Source of the DNA: Ephydatia muelleri
Taxonomy: Eukaryota; Porifera; Demospongiae; Spongillida; Spongillidae
Length of the DNA: 64,000 bases
NCBI GenBank assembly: GCA_013339895.1
Contig: JABACO010000001.1
Location: forward strand, 21,938,423 to 22,002,422
Direction: 5' to 3'
The notes beneath the pieces are model-generated. The model worked only from the letters and a program-made list of their open reading frames with translations. It did no database searches and was not told the origin of the DNA. This document shows positions 36,107 through 47,939 of the stretch, in pieces (positions within the stretch are counted from its first letter, which is position 1; each line of letters opens with the position of its first letter). The position numbers and the translations under genes were made by a program.

Positions 36107-37246
36107 CGATGTTGATCGCCGTGTGCATCACAATTATCACGCGAGGATCGTGTAATCATTCATATGAAATCAGTCCACTCACGATTTCGTGAGCAAATAT
36201 AGCGCACAAATTTCGGAAAGTTAGAATTGCATCTGCAGTAGCAATTGTTTCAAACTGAATGGGTTCATTTGTGACTTCTCCGTGTGTGGCCAGTACAGCA
36301 ATGCAACGAACAATTGCATAACTGCTTCAGACTTGAAAGATCAGAAAACTGCATTCCTGTGTCACTGTTTTTGTCATCCATTGAAGCTGCAAATTTCTAC
36401 ATTAGTCGATATGATCTAGGTAAGCAAGTGGTTAACAAATAAACAGTGCTAATGTTCCAGAGCACCCCAAAGCACATACATACACATAAATTAAATGGAA
36501 TGACATAATGTTCTGATTGACTTCCACAAATCTTCCAATCTGAAAAATGTCATCTGATACAAGTCACGAGCTGTTCCAAGTTTTTTTTGAAACACAAATG
36601 TGAACAATTATATGACTGATTTGACATATTTGTACTCTAATAGAAAAATATTGTGCTGAATTGGTCAACAAAAAAAAATTGGCATAAGCATGGATTGTGG
36701 GAAAATGTTTCTCATGGTACTAAATGGAAATAATGTCTTCTCCATTTGCAGCAATTTCTCAATTGGTGACAACAGTGGTCATGGTGGTACCTGTCGTTGT
36801 GTTTGCAATCATTTGTTGCTGTGCTTTGTTTTGTTGTAACAACGGAACAGGAGGTCACATGGGAGGCCTTATGTCCATAAATACTATGGAAGGGGTTGGC
36901 ACTTACAGTTGTTCCTGATAGTGTGATGTGTGGTATTAAGAGTTTACGTATTTCAATAGTTTAACGTGCTGTATGATTGGAGAGTCGAATGTGTTGCAGA
37001 TATGCATGCCTTCATTTTGCCTGTGTCATAATAGTATATTTACATAATGGTTTCCCCTTTCTTTTCACGTAACCCTCAGATGCAATAGGCTCTGTGTTTA
37101 TAATGATGATTAGTGGAGTTGTGACAGTCATCATTACTGTGATATTGGTACTGATCATCAAATCCTGGTGGATAGCAGATCTGATCGTGTTTGTGAACAA
37201 TGAGAGGACTAATGGCAGTGGCTGTCCCCTCACTGCAAGTCTGTGA
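36107..37246 (+). pseudogene. TM2-like copy C, broken
   Basis: A third unit begins near 36107 with the sequence seen at 10604-10720 (ATCACGCGAGGATCGTG, CACGATTTCGTGAGC). It then jumps into the middle of TM2 exon 2 at about 36222. Exon 2 has a one-base deletion (CTGTGTCACTG for CTGTTGTCACTG). Exon 3 (36752-36870) has lost its GGT donor. Exon 4 (37080-37246) is still open and ends CPLTASL. Confidence 0.82.
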
Positions 37247-37661
37247 AGCTGTAGATGTCATCAGGAGATGACTGTAGACAACATTGTATATTATGAATAT
37301 GTTATTATAGTCTGTGAAAATGTAGTTGTCAAGAAGAGGGCTGATTATAATCTCATATATCATGTGTGAATTGGTTAGCATTACAAATAAGAAACATGTA
37401 TAAAAAAGGCACTACCCATGTGCCCCCATGTCTGTTTAATTAGCAATATGCTTTTAATTTGCTGGAATTATAATTCTCAGTACGATGAAACACCAAGATA
37501 ACTGTTAGATACTGTGCCAGGACATGAGGCAAAAAAAGCTATATATAGAAATTAACTTTGTCTTTCATACAGAATACATGCAGCTAGTGGTACTTTTGAA
37601 TATAGTGATTTGTGCATGTGTTAGCATAGTAAGGCACGGGTGAAGCTGGGAAAGCCATACT

Positions 37662-38156
37662 GTTAATTGGTGACATCAGTGGTCATGTTGGTACCTCCTG
37701 TTGTGTTTGCAATCATTTATGGCTGCTCTTTGCATTGTACCAAAGGAACAGGAGGTCACATGGGAGGCCTCGGTATGTCCCTAAATACTATGGAAGGGGT
37801 TGGACTTACAGCTGTCCCTGATAGTGTGATGTGTGGTATTAAGAGATAACATTATTCGTATTTCAATAGTTTAACGTGCTGTGATGATTGAAGAGTCGAA
37901 TGCGATTTGCAGATATGCATGCCTTCATTATGCATAGTGTCATAATAGTATATTTACATAATGGTTTCCCCTTTCTTTTCTCGTAACCCTCAGATGCAAT
38001 AGGTTCTGTATTTATAATATACACTAGTGGAGCTGTGACATCATTATTGTGATATTGTTACTGATCGTCATCTCCTGGTGGATAGCAGATCTGGTCATGT
38101 TTGTGAACAACGAGAGGACTGATGGCAGTGGTTGTCCCCTCACTGCAAGTCTGTGA
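37662..38156 (+). pseudogene. TM2-like copy D, exons 3 and 4 only, frameshifted
   Basis: Exon 3 starts partway, with TTAATTGGTGACATCAGTGG at 37662, and keeps a GTATGT donor. Exon 4 (37994-38156) is four bases short around GGAGCTGTGACATCATTATT, so the WW..DL end is out of frame. It lies 400 bases after copy C and probably arose by local duplication of that 3' part. Confidence 0.8.
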
Positions 38157-38699
38157 AGCTGTAGGTGTCATTAGGAGATGACTGTAGACAACATTGTATA
38201 TTATGAATATGTGATTATAGTCTGTGAAAATGTAGTTGTCAAGAAAAGTGCTGATGTTAAAATCATATATTATGTGCGTATTGGTTTGGCCCGTTAGCAT
38301 TACAAATAAGAAACATGTATAAAATAGGCACTACCCATGTGCACCCATGTCTGTTTAATTAGCCATATGCTTTTAATTTGCTGGAATTATAATTCTCAGT
38401 ACGATGAAACACCAAAATAGCTATTTGATACTGTGCCAGTACATGAAGCAAAAAAAGCTATACATGAAAAAAGAAATTAACTTTTTACATTGTCTTTCAT
38501 ACAGAATACATGCAGCTAGCACAGTACATTTGAATATAGTGATTTGTGCATGTGTTAGCATAGTAAGCCACGGGTGGAGCTGCATGGGAAAGCCAGACTG
38601 TAAGGCTGGCCCAGCTTCACCACTGGCTTGCTATACTCGGGCGTTAAAACAATATTTGTAGTATGCTTCTAACGAGCTGAAATTTTGAATAAGGATGAT

Positions 38700-38830
38700 A
38701 TGTGCATGTTTACTATTTACGATGATTTGTTGGTTGCCTCGTACATGTGCATGTTTACTATTTGTTGGTTGCCACGTACATGTGCATGTTTACTATATAC
38801 GATAATTTGTTGGTTGCCACGTACATGTAT
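38700..38830 (+). repeat. Three tandem copies of a 45-60 bp sequence
   Basis: TTGTTGGTTGCC plus ACGTACATGTGCATGTTTAC recurs three times between copy D and the VioB-like gene. Units A and B hold one related copy. Confidence 0.7.
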
Positions 38831-38995
38831 GCAAATCTAAATTGGTTAGACAGTGATTCAGTGCAATGAAAACAGTTTAATAATTCAAGGATTTAAACAC
38901 TATGCAAATTCAGCAGCTTTAGTTCAGCATTATTTAAAACATTGTGCAAAGTCATACAGCAGTCACTACAACAACCTAAACTATTCATTGGTCAG

Positions 38996-41900
38996 CTAAT
39001 CCCAGTCATAATCCCAGACTGGGCCACAGGTGACCTCGGCACAAGGAGGGTACTCAGTTGGATCAACTGGACTAGGTGGGCTCAGGTTGGTCCACATGAC
39101 CTTTCTAGCATGAACGCCAAGTGACTCAAGTATTGCTATCATATCCAACACTCCTTTATCCCCATCAAACACCTCCTGCAGTCTTTTCAACAATGCTCTG
39201 TACACTCCATGGAAGGCTTTGGCCTCAGTGTAGCAGTTGGTATTGGGTGGAATTTTGTCTTTACGAGGGTTTCGTTGCATTGGCCACACTCCCAATGGAT
39301 CAAAAGGGATTGGTGCACCTTTGTAACAGAGTTGGCCTTCATCATTGCTTACAAGGCAATTTCCACAAACAATCTCTTCAAAACTATAAAAGTGAGCCAA
39401 TTTATGCTTAATTATTTTAATTTTACTGTTGCTTTGAGTTGGACCTGCCCCTTCACCCTGATGAGTGACTGACTGTATGGCTAATATTGCTGAAGAGGTG
39501 TCATTGATGACCTTAATGATGTGCGACCACATAGCTTGTTTCTCAGTTTGGCTTTGTTTGAAGATTGAGTCTCCATGGTGAATGATACATTTACTTATCT
39601 CCTGATAAAACTGTCCAATTGTATCATTAAAAACGAGGGGATTATATGTGTCAATAGACAGATTGTGTGGTACTTCAATACCCATAAAAACTTTGTATAC
39701 ATGCTCCCTGGAGAACCTTTCCAGAGTAACTTCCAGATTGGGTAAAACACCTCCTGGAAGGCGAGTTGGATATGATGGGGCTGTTATATTGCTATCAATG
39801 ATAGGACGACCTCCAATAGCTATCAGTATGTTGGCAACCTGCAGCAAGTGTTGCATTTTGTGAGTGACCACAGATCTAATTTTCTGATAGATAATTGTAT
39901 TGCAACCTTCAACAATTGAGTACATCGAAGTCAAATACGGAGGAATGGTAGCAAACTCTAGCTCAACAGCTTGCTGCAGTTGCAATTTGAGATTTTCCAA
40001 ACTGCATACATCAGTATCATAAGACTGGATCAGTTTTAGAAGTGGACGAATACGTCCGTTGCGAGGAAAATGTGTTCTTGTGTAAAGTTTTTGAAGATAT
40101 TGATCTGCTGTATCTTGTGATGGATTTAGGCAGTTTGTTTGGCATCTATTAGTTTGAAAAAACCTTTCTGTGTAGCCGAGAGCAACCACCGAATCTGCAA
40201 CGCATGGGTGTATGCACGTCTCGTGAGCAATAGTATCATAAGGATTTGATGAAGACGAATACTTTGGTATGGGCTTTTGATTGAGCCATTTAAGAATCAT
40301 ACTTCTCATCTTTGTTCCAATATCTCTCGTAACAGGCATGTGGCTGGGATGATTGAAGTCGAGACTCATGGAGTAGTTTAGAACATGCATGTTACGTGGA
40401 AGTACAACCTGGGTATAGTTTGCAAGATCCAGTATTCCTCTCATGACTGGATATAGGTGAGCATACTGACTAAAGATGGGTCTCACGTGATCGACCCACG
40501 TAGGCTCAACTGGCTCCTCGAAATATGAGTACCCGCGAATAGCAATTTGATTGGTTCCAATTAGAAAATTTATGTCATCTGAAAAATCGTTAACATCAAG
40601 AGCCCCGCTAGCATTGTAAAGAAAGGTATACAGTTGACCATTAATTGGCAGCTTCATCTTTTTGCATGGAAGTTGTGGTTCGGAATAGGTTCGTGGGAAC
40701 GGAATTTTATTGGCGGCTTGAAACACAAAAGTGGCAATCCCTTGAGCGTTTGTTGTGGATTTGGGCATCGCGGCTAGAACGCCATCAGTTGGAACAGAGT
40801 TTGATGAAGTCAGAAAAACATCAATTATTTCATTCTCCACAGGTCGACCAAATTCAGTTAAAAGCAGCTGTACTGTCATTTCTTCTTTGTACTCGAGTCG
40901 ACCAAAGTAATAGTTCATTGGACGGATAAATCTGGGGACCTCTTGAAGCATGATCTGAAGAAACACACCACTTTTTGAGCAAGACGCAATCAGACGCGAT
41001 GAGTTGGAGGACTGGAATTGATGCTGATCAGACAAAATTGTTACATTGGCAAGGCGCACTACATGCAATGGTGAAGTCCAAAGTTTTTCGTTCTCTGTAT
41101 CGCTTAATATGTAATCTGCAATGCTGCCCTTCGAATACCAATCTGCCTCAAGATAAGGAATTGGCTTATCTCCAATCAACTGGATGCAACCACTTACATC
41201 ATCCCTTACTCCAAACCAGAGTTCTCCTAGGTTTCTCAAGCTTCCATCCAGGTTTTGAGAGATTGCATTACTCAGGTCCACAGTCAATCTCTGACTCTCA
41301 CTATCTATTTGAAACGGTGCTTTGTACATCCATACTGGATGACTGGAACCACTTACCTGAAACTGATAACACGAGTCATCGCTATTCAGAGGAAGGTCGG
41401 GCTGTTCAACGTTATGATAAGACAACAACCTATTTCCACTAAACATCAATGGCTCATTAGTGCTTGAGATGCCAATAGTGCCAACTACATAGGCTAGTGT
41501 GAAGTTTGTGAACATGATCTGTGGCACAACTTGAGTATTGAAAAACACAGCCAATGAAATGGAAAGGTTACCACCGTTTTTCTTCGCTGCAGCCTGAAGT
41601 TGCAGCAACGCAGGCGATCCAGAAATATCATACCATTTTACATTGGTGAGAACTGAAGCAGATTTAGCACTTAAGAAATGATCAAAATGATTGTTCTGTT
41701 TGGCAGAAAAATTTGTACAGATGCTTCTAATCCACATATCCTGCACCATTATCATTGGAACTAGTTTTCCCTTAAGAGCAATTTGCCCATCACTTTTTAC
41801 AATTGTGATTGTCATTCCGTAAATGGTGGTAAACTGATAATCGACATCAAGATCAACAGCCTTCGGATATGGTTCATTAAGATTATTAACCACTTGACCA

Positions 41901-42229
41901 TTGATAACTGTGTCCTCATTGGACGCCATGCCAGAATTGGTGATTGCTGATGTCACTGTGCAATTGACCAATGATATTTCTCCTGTTCCATTTACATTCC
42001 AATTCTGGTATCCTGATGGATCACCCAAGGGCTCTTCATGGTCAAAATTGCATGGAATATCATTGACTGTATTGATATCAACACGCACATGACCAGTAAA
42101 AGAAAGCCGGGGGAGATCAAGATATGATCCAAGTGTGGTATCAAACCTAATAACAATGGAATCATAGTAAAAATGCACTATTAGAAATACGGTAGAGCTG
42201 ATTAATTTAAAAGTGTTTTTCTGTGGCAA
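38996..42229 (-). CDS. VioB/RebD-like protein with C-terminal ferritin-like domain (5' end uncertain)
   Basis: Uninterrupted frame of 1077 codons. The N-terminal half begins near LPRLSFTGHVRVDINTVND, which fits the start of bacterial VioB (FPRIxFxG pattern). It continues as a long beta-rich region with many NxS/T sites. Residues about 745-1015 match the ferritin-like domain of VioB, RebD and StaD: LQLQQAVELEFATIPPYL, MQHLLQVANILIAIGGRP, HFYSFEEIVCGN, PFDPLGVWPMQRNP and ALLKRLQEVFDG. Bacterial relatives couple two indole-3-pyruvate imines in violacein or rebeccamycin synthesis; the role here is unknown. There is no in-frame ATG: the frame opens upstream at TTG (42229). Candidate acceptors lie just after 42237 (TTCTCTTTTAG) and at 42147 (TTATTAG), so a 5' exon, perhaps with a signal peptide, is expected. 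It is a single long exon among intron-rich neighbours. Confidence 0.8.
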   Translation of the reverse strand: MPQKNTFKLISSTVFLIVHFYYDSIVIRFDTTLGSYLDLPRLSFTGHVRVDINTVNDIPCNFDHEEPLGDPSGYQNWNVNGTGEISLVNCTVTSAITNSGMASNEDTVINGQVVNNLNEPYPKAVDLDVDYQFTTIYGMTITIVKSDGQIALKGKLVPMIMVQDMWIRSICTNFSAKQNNHFDHFLSAKSASVLTNVKWYDISGSPALLQLQAAAKKNGGNLSISLAVFFNTQVVPQIMFTNFTLAYVVGTIGISSTNEPLMFSGNRLLSYHNVEQPDLPLNSDDSCYQFQVSGSSHPVWMYKAPFQIDSESQRLTVDLSNAISQNLDGSLRNLGELWFGVRDDVSGCIQLIGDKPIPYLEADWYSKGSIADYILSDTENEKLWTSPLHVVRLANVTILSDQHQFQSSNSSRLIASCSKSGVFLQIMLQEVPRFIRPMNYYFGRLEYKEEMTVQLLLTEFGRPVENEIIDVFLTSSNSVPTDGVLAAMPKSTTNAQGIATFVFQAANKIPFPRTYSEPQLPCKKMKLPINGQLYTFLYNASGALDVNDFSDDINFLIGTNQIAIRGYSYFEEPVEPTWVDHVRPIFSQYAHLYPVMRGILDLANYTQVVLPRNMHVLNYSMSLDFNHPSHMPVTRDIGTKMRSMILKWLNQKPIPKYSSSSNPYDTIAHETCIHPCVADSVVALGYTERFFQTNRCQTNCLNPSQDTADQYLQKLYTRTHFPRNGRIRPLLKLIQSYDTDVCSLENLKLQLQQAVELEFATIPPYLTSMYSIVEGCNTIIYQKIRSVVTHKMQHLLQVANILIAIGGRPIIDSNITAPSYPTRLPGGVLPNLEVTLERFSREHVYKVFMGIEVPHNLSIDTYNPLVFNDTIGQFYQEISKCIIHHGDSIFKQSQTEKQAMWSHIIKVINDTSSAILAIQSVTHQGEGAGPTQSNSKIKIIKHKLAHFYSFEEIVCGNCLVSNDEGQLCYKGAPIPFDPLGVWPMQRNPRKDKIPPNTNCYTEAKAFHGVYRALLKRLQEVFDGDKGVLDMIAILESLGVHARKVMWTNLSPPSPVDPTEYPPCAEVTCGPVWDYDWD

Positions 42230-42297
42230 ATAACTAAAAGAGAATTAATATTATTTCTATTAAGCTTTTGCTTGTAACATATAAAGAAATTTAAGTA

Positions 42298-42367
42298 TGA
42301 TGGATCCTAATCGTTGTGTTCTAATTTTTCAATGAAAAAAATAGAACACAACGATTTGGATCCATCA
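42298..42367. repeat. Near-perfect hairpin, 26-base arms
   Basis: TGATGGATCCTAATCGTTGT on the left is mirrored by ACAACGATTTGGATCCATCA on the right, with one mismatch and a short AT loop. It sits about 60 bases upstream of the VioB-like frame. A tiny foldback element is the simplest reading. Confidence 0.75.
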
Positions 42368-43143
42368 GAGTTAATTTTTTTGTGCTGTTAGTCTACACCC
42401 ATAGACAAGATAAAGGCTGTTTTGACGACTGTTAATGCATCAGACACCCATGTAGGCCCCGTTTTAACTCTTGCAAGAAAGTATTCCTAAATGGATATTC
42501 TATAGGAAAAATGTCCTAGTCTAGCCTTCATTTACGCATATATTGTATAAACCCCTTGTCAAATGCCTTTGGTTCATACAATTTTGTAACATTGTAGGGT
42601 CTGTTGTGTATTAAAAAATAAATGTGGGTTTACACCAGCACTTCAAGTACAGTTCATTAATGGCTGTCCTAGACTAAGACATCGACCTTTTTTAAATAGC
42701 CATGTATTCAAGCATGCTGTAAAAAATAAATAAAAATAAATAAATAAATAATTTTTCAGTACTTTCACACCAATATATGTGTGCCAAATGTTCATTTACA
42801 AGGTTATACTAAATCACTCATTCTTAAGAAAGAAGAAATGTTTCGCATGCGTGTTGCTAATTTAGATTACCATAATAAGCAGTGGTATAGCCCTGAAACC
42901 ACATGCATGGATGTTCTATAAGAACGCACTTTGTTATGTACTGACAGCTCTTATTAACTCATTCATTTGCAATGTATTACAGTGCATTAAATAAAAAACC
43001 TTATTCATAAAATTATTGCATGTCTAGTCTAGGACGTTTACAGTCGATAGAATATCTACAAAAATACAATTGCCACACTGCTTTTCATCATATCATCAGT
43101 GCATCTGGACGTCCATGATCATTGCAAGGTTAATAATTCATTA
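42368..43143. other. No gene seen
   Basis: AT-rich sequence with an AAATA repeat near 42730. Nothing coding; it could hold the missing first exon of the VioB-like gene but no signal-peptide frame with a donor stood out. Confidence 0.5.
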
Positions 43144-43419
43144 CAGTAGCGGCTCGCACATCGATATTCAGCACATTATTCGCACATCAGCAAAAATTGA
43201 CCTGGAAAATTATAGAAACTGTTAGTTTTCGTAGCAAACCTTATCGCTTATTGCCGCTTGCCATCTAATAAGATTCACTGTTTATACGAGCCTAAGCTAA
43301 TTGAATTGATATATTGAAGTTGGTCAGTTATGCAGTGAAGTTATTTATTGGCAGCGGCAAGACGAAAACTAATAATTTGCAGGGGAATGTGCTAATGTGC
43401 TGATTGCCAGCCGCTACTG
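43144..43419. mobile_element. MITE with CAGTAGCGGCT ends and TA duplication
   Basis: The left end CAGTAGCGGCTCGCACAT and the right end AGCCGCTACTG are inverted, and both sides carry TA (42-43 and 420-421 of 43100). The inner arms also pair (AACTGTTAGTTTTCGT with ACGAAAACTAATAATT). A TA target suggests Tc1/mariner type. Confidence 0.7.
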
Positions 43420-43962
43420 TAGCATTGATACTACAAATGACCTAGACACAAGACCTACACAAAACATTCTTTAAGCCATGCTACCAACCAAATGTGAGCA
43501 GTTGAAGGACATCTGGTTGCCAAATGCATAGCTTGCAATGGTTCTTTCTTTTAACAATGGATATTGCATGGCACACAAGCTTACTTCGGTCAGATACAAG
43601 TTATTGGAACAATGCAGACAATATGTTGATTTGACACGAGCATTGCAGAGCTAGCTAGCCACAATTATTACAGTAACCATGAAGCCTTGCTCTAAAGGCT
43701 TGTGCAGTTACCATTAGGAGGTTCGCAGGAAGCTGCATGGCCATGTTTATCCACGCACGCATGTTTGTGTCTTTGCAAGTAGCACATGCAGCCGGCAGTC
43801 CGTGGTGCATGGATTGGCATAGACAAACAGTAATGGATCAATCGACCGCTACATCATGTTGGTCTGCAGTGCCTGCTTTCTGCAACTCCAGCAAATGCAT
43901 GCATGCATGCAAATTCACTCGATCTTATTGTTTTCCTATGAACAATGAGATTATGGTGAGGC

Positions 43963-44519
43963 AAACATTTTACCCTATATGGGTAGGACATTTTGCCCTA
44001 CAATGAAGAGGGGATTGCACTAGTGTAGAGTGTCCGGGGGAGACATGTATCATATTGGTTGAGGCATAGATGCCATCACCAGCACACTTGCCGTAATGGC
44101 CCATTATGGCAAATGTGCGCGGCTTGTGTGTGTGTATGTGTGTGTATGTGTATGTTGCGTGTGTGTATATGTGTGTGTATGTGTGTGTGTGTGTGTGAGT
44201 TTGTGTACGTGTGTGTGTATATGTGTGTGTGTGTGGTGGGTGCACTCAACTGAGTGATAGTAAGAAGGATTCAACATCTGGCAGTGAGCCATTGAGATAG
44301 TGACGCATTCGCACAACGGAACATGTAGCGCATGGCATGCCTCTGCATGGTATGTAATGCCGGTAAATTGTCCCCCCCCCCCCCCCCCCCCGTGCAGAAG
44401 GTCCCCCCAGACATTCTAAAGTAGTGCACCCCCCCCCCCCCCACCCGGACACTCTACACTAGTGCAATCCCCTCTTCATTGTAGGGCAAAATGTCCTACC
44501 CATATAGGGTAAAATGTTT
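43963..44519. mobile_element. Foldback element with about 73-bp TIRs
   Basis: AAACATTTTACCCTATATGG through TAGTGTAGAGTGTCCGG at the left (43963-44035) is repeated inverted at 44446-44519. The inside has a TG microsatellite (44128-44235) and two C runs. Related but diverged ends occur within the inverted repeat at 45030-45205. Confidence 0.82.
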
Positions 44520-44602
44520 CCCGTCGTTTTTTCCCTCTTCGTGCCTGTATATGTCTAATATAAAAAACATTAGCGCGGAGATGATACTGATAGCGCATTA
44601 AA

Positions 44603-45937
44603 AGCACGTGTCTCGATAATCTGTTTGAGTGATTCACGATGGCACTATTTCTCCATTATGTATGTAGAAGAGGGGGGAATTTGCAACTACATAGTTCATA
44701 TCACTGAACAGGTCTGAATTGAAGAAGGACTTCGAAGTTTGGGAATAACTTTTAACCATGCAGGCATGACAAACAGTGTGGAATTGTGTTTATCTTTACA
44801 GGCTATGATCCTATTGATCTCTAAATATTTCAATCTGTCTGATTAGATTTCAGCCATGTATCCAACCACTCGTTAAGGAATTTAAATGCTGAATGAGTGA
44901 GTATTACTTTCAACGAGCATTTCAAGAACGAGTGCTTATAGAATGGGAGCATTTTCAAATACCGTATCGCACAATGGCAGTACACGTGAGCGCGTTGACG
45001 CCTGTACTCAGTGACTAGTTTCCATCGTCAGGACAATTTTACACTGTCCCCCTCCGGGGTAAAATGTCCCCCCTTAAAACATTTTATTGTATCTATGACA
45101 AGACTGGGTAACTTTTTATAAAGTCCTAATATGGACTGGCAGGGTGGGACATCGTGCACTAGCGCAAAATGTCCGGGGGGGTCTAATTTTAGAGGGGACA
45201 TTATACACTGTGAGCGGGATGCATGGGAATTGCATTCTATATCGAAACATACCGTAGGCATGAAAGAAGATACACCACAAGCAGTGCCGATGTCTGCATT
45301 TTCAGCTGAAAGCAAGCAAGTGAACAAAGAAATGCATCATAATGGCATAGCCGGCTGCTCTCACTTATAGCGTTTGGAAATATACAGCTTGACGGACGTT
45401 ACATGCGCTGATGCAAAAGTCAGGATTGGGCTATAAAAAGCGGCTCACCTAATATCATTTGTGGATCGTTACTGAAAACTACCGAAAATCTCGTGGATGA
45501 TGTCCTTTAAAAACAGGCCTGTGGCCAGGTGGGCGTATTACTATTATATTAACAATATCATGTAAGACCATTACGTACTTGAATGACCATGTATGGTTTT
45601 TAAATGTCGACCACATGCGGTAAGCGTTAAAAAGGACCCGGGTAAGAGTTTACCAGATGCATGCTGCTAAGAACGAAAGAGTTGCGGTAAAAAAAGGTGC
45701 TAGATGGAACTCCCTCGCGTGTCAGTATGAGATAATATCATATTAACAGAGGGGATTGGCAATGCGTCACGTGAGCTATAGAGCTTCACGCGTGCCATCC
45801 CGAAACGGGTGAGTCAGTGTTATATCCCTACTATCTCATTTCATTATTCTTTGCAACAGCTTGCGACTAGGAGGACACATATTCTATTTTCAATTGATTT
45901 ATGTACCTTATTGAGACTAGGGGTAGCTGTGTTTTTG
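44603..45937 (+). repeat. 1.3-kb dispersed repeat, copy 1 (inverted partner at 56305-57618)
   Basis: From CACGTGTCTCGATAATCTGT to CCTTATTGAGACTAG it aligns, in reverse, with 57618-56305, with scattered differences. Landmarks are ACATAGTTCATATC, GGGTAAGAGTTTACCAGATG and GTGCCATCCCGAAACGGGTGA. It contains a nested foldback at about 45030-45205 (AAAATGTCCCC ... GGGGACATT) and a frame with ADIGTACGVSSFMPTVCFDI on the minus strand that I do not recognise. Confidence 0.85.
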
Positions 45938-46284
45938 TTCTGTATTGTTACTTGTATAGCTAGCACAAGTGCTGGCTTCACCTGTAGAGCGTATGCCACG
46001 TTAGAGCTTTTTTTTTTGAGTTCGGCAACATGCAGGTGTAGCGCACTCACGGTCCCAAACAGACTACAAACTTTATGACAGTGTCTCCCCCTACGCATAC
46101 AATACACTCAATTATATACCAGCCAACTATTGTTCTTTAATGCACACGGCACTACAGTTCTCGATAGTTCTGTCGTCAGGCTGTCGCTAGTAGTGTTGCT
46201 CATGCGTACAGCTGTTGCCATCGTTACACAGGGTATGTTTAGCATCGTATGCCATGAGCCCTGACCTACCACAATCTATAATGT

Positions 46285-46345
46285 ACAATCACTTTGCTTC
46301 AGTTTTCACTACAGATAATGGTGTGTTCCCTGTCTTCCACGTAAT
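46285..46345 (+). pseudogene. LINE reverse-transcriptase fragment
   Basis: Translates to NHFASVFTTDNGVFPVFHV and matches 56250-56290 in inverse orientation. It is fused directly to the remnant of TM2 exon 1 at 46346. Confidence 0.6.
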
Positions 46346-46372
46346 TCTTACAAGCAGCGCGGTAAGTGTGAT

Positions 46373-47178
46373 CATAGATTATAGGATACAGGGATTGGAA
46401 ACGGTAAAGATTACGGAATTGATCCGCATTTCACGATTCCGTAAATAATGTACCCTGGCCAGGGCACTTTTGTGAGCTTTGCCGAGAATATAGTCGGTAC
46501 ATTTGAGAAACTTGTGCCCGATCGATCCGTCTATCCAAAAGGTAAAAATACGTTTAAGAGGCATTTGTGGAGCAATTCCATTCAACACGGATATATCTGA
46601 GCTTCGACCCAAACGAACTTGCGAGCCATTTGCTCCTACAACACATGCACAACACATAAGAATTTTTGATCACGCCATTCAATATGCATCTCTGATTCAA
46701 TATATGTCCTCAAATATTTTAGAACCCTGATCACTTTTCAGGGAAAAGTACACAAAAAATACATTTTTTGGATATCATTATATGACATATTTACGATTTA
46801 CAATGCCAGAACCCTTTGTAGGGACTCCAGAACGTAACTGCGCCACACTACAAACTACGTAATCTATATGGGAACTCCCAAAATGAATTTATAATCTTTT
46901 CTGTGTCCAGAAAAATCCCACAACCACTACCCAATCACGCGTGGTAGCTACGATCGCTCACTGGCTCAACTGAAACTCTGTAAAAAGAATAGTTAAAAGA
47001 TTCTTTGATGTCAAAGAGGCTGTCCTCGCACAGTTATAGGCTAAACAATGCCGAAAGAAGCTCTCTACGGAAGGATGTTTAACAGCTCACACGCCCACCG
47101 CGAAGCACGGTCATGTAACGGAACGTGACGTCACGTCACGTAAATGTATATACCGTTTCCAATCCCTGTATTCTTATG
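46373..47178. mobile_element. 806-bp element with CATAG...TATG ends, 7-bp TSD GTGTGAT
   Basis: Ends CATAGATTATAGGATACAGG and CCTGTATTCTTATG are imperfect inverted repeats, with GGATTGGAAACGGT continuing inside. GTGTGAT flanks it at 46366-46372 and 47179-47185. A minus-strand frame (46379-46657, GSIGHKFLKCTDYILGKAH) is unrecognised. The same ends appear on the 31-bp insert at 18671. Confidence 0.65.
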
Positions 47179-47939
47179 GTGTGATCGAGATATCGATTCA
47201 GTACCGTACACTGACGTACATGTACGCACATGGTATTATGCCGTATCGCCCGTATGATCACGTTGTCTTACATCCTAAACCAAACAAAGAGTACAGATGA
47301 AAAGTACACCTATGCATGAACACAAGATGTATAGCAATTAACACATCAAATTAATTTCATAATACTTACTTTGCTATCCGCAACTTTGCCAGAAAACCAT
47401 GTATGCGAACCACGCCTCTTTACTTCATTCTTGACTGATGCAGTTCTTTAATTTTTTAATGTTAATAACGAGAACACACTAGCAAAAATGAGGGCAGTGG
47501 GATAAAAATTAATAAATGAATGAACTGTTCCAAGGTTCTATTTATTTATTTTTGAAACGCAATCACGAAAAATTATACGACTGATTTAAACATTTTTTTA
47601 ATTCATGCGTACTCACTCTACATTATAGTGTTGATTTGGTCAAAATAAATGAGATTGACTTAAACAATGGGTGGGAAAATGATACTAAACCGCAATAAAG
47701 AGTTCTCCATTTGCAGCTATTCCTCAGCTGGTGATGACAGTGGTAGTGGTGGTTCCTGTTGCGTTAGCAATCAATTGTTGCTGCGCTTGCCGTGCTTTGA
47801 AGAGAGGAAGAGGTTACATGGGAGGTGTCGGTGCGTCCATATTGAAACTTAAACTTAAGTTTGTTATTTCACTTGTAGTTACACATGATGTCATGATTGG
47901 AACCGGCTTGTTATTCACAGAAACAAAACTACATTAGAA

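Noticed and set aside
42227-42229. TTG as the true start of the VioB-like protein
   Set aside because: TTG starts are not expected in an animal nuclear gene; acceptor-like sites nearby make an upstream exon more likely.
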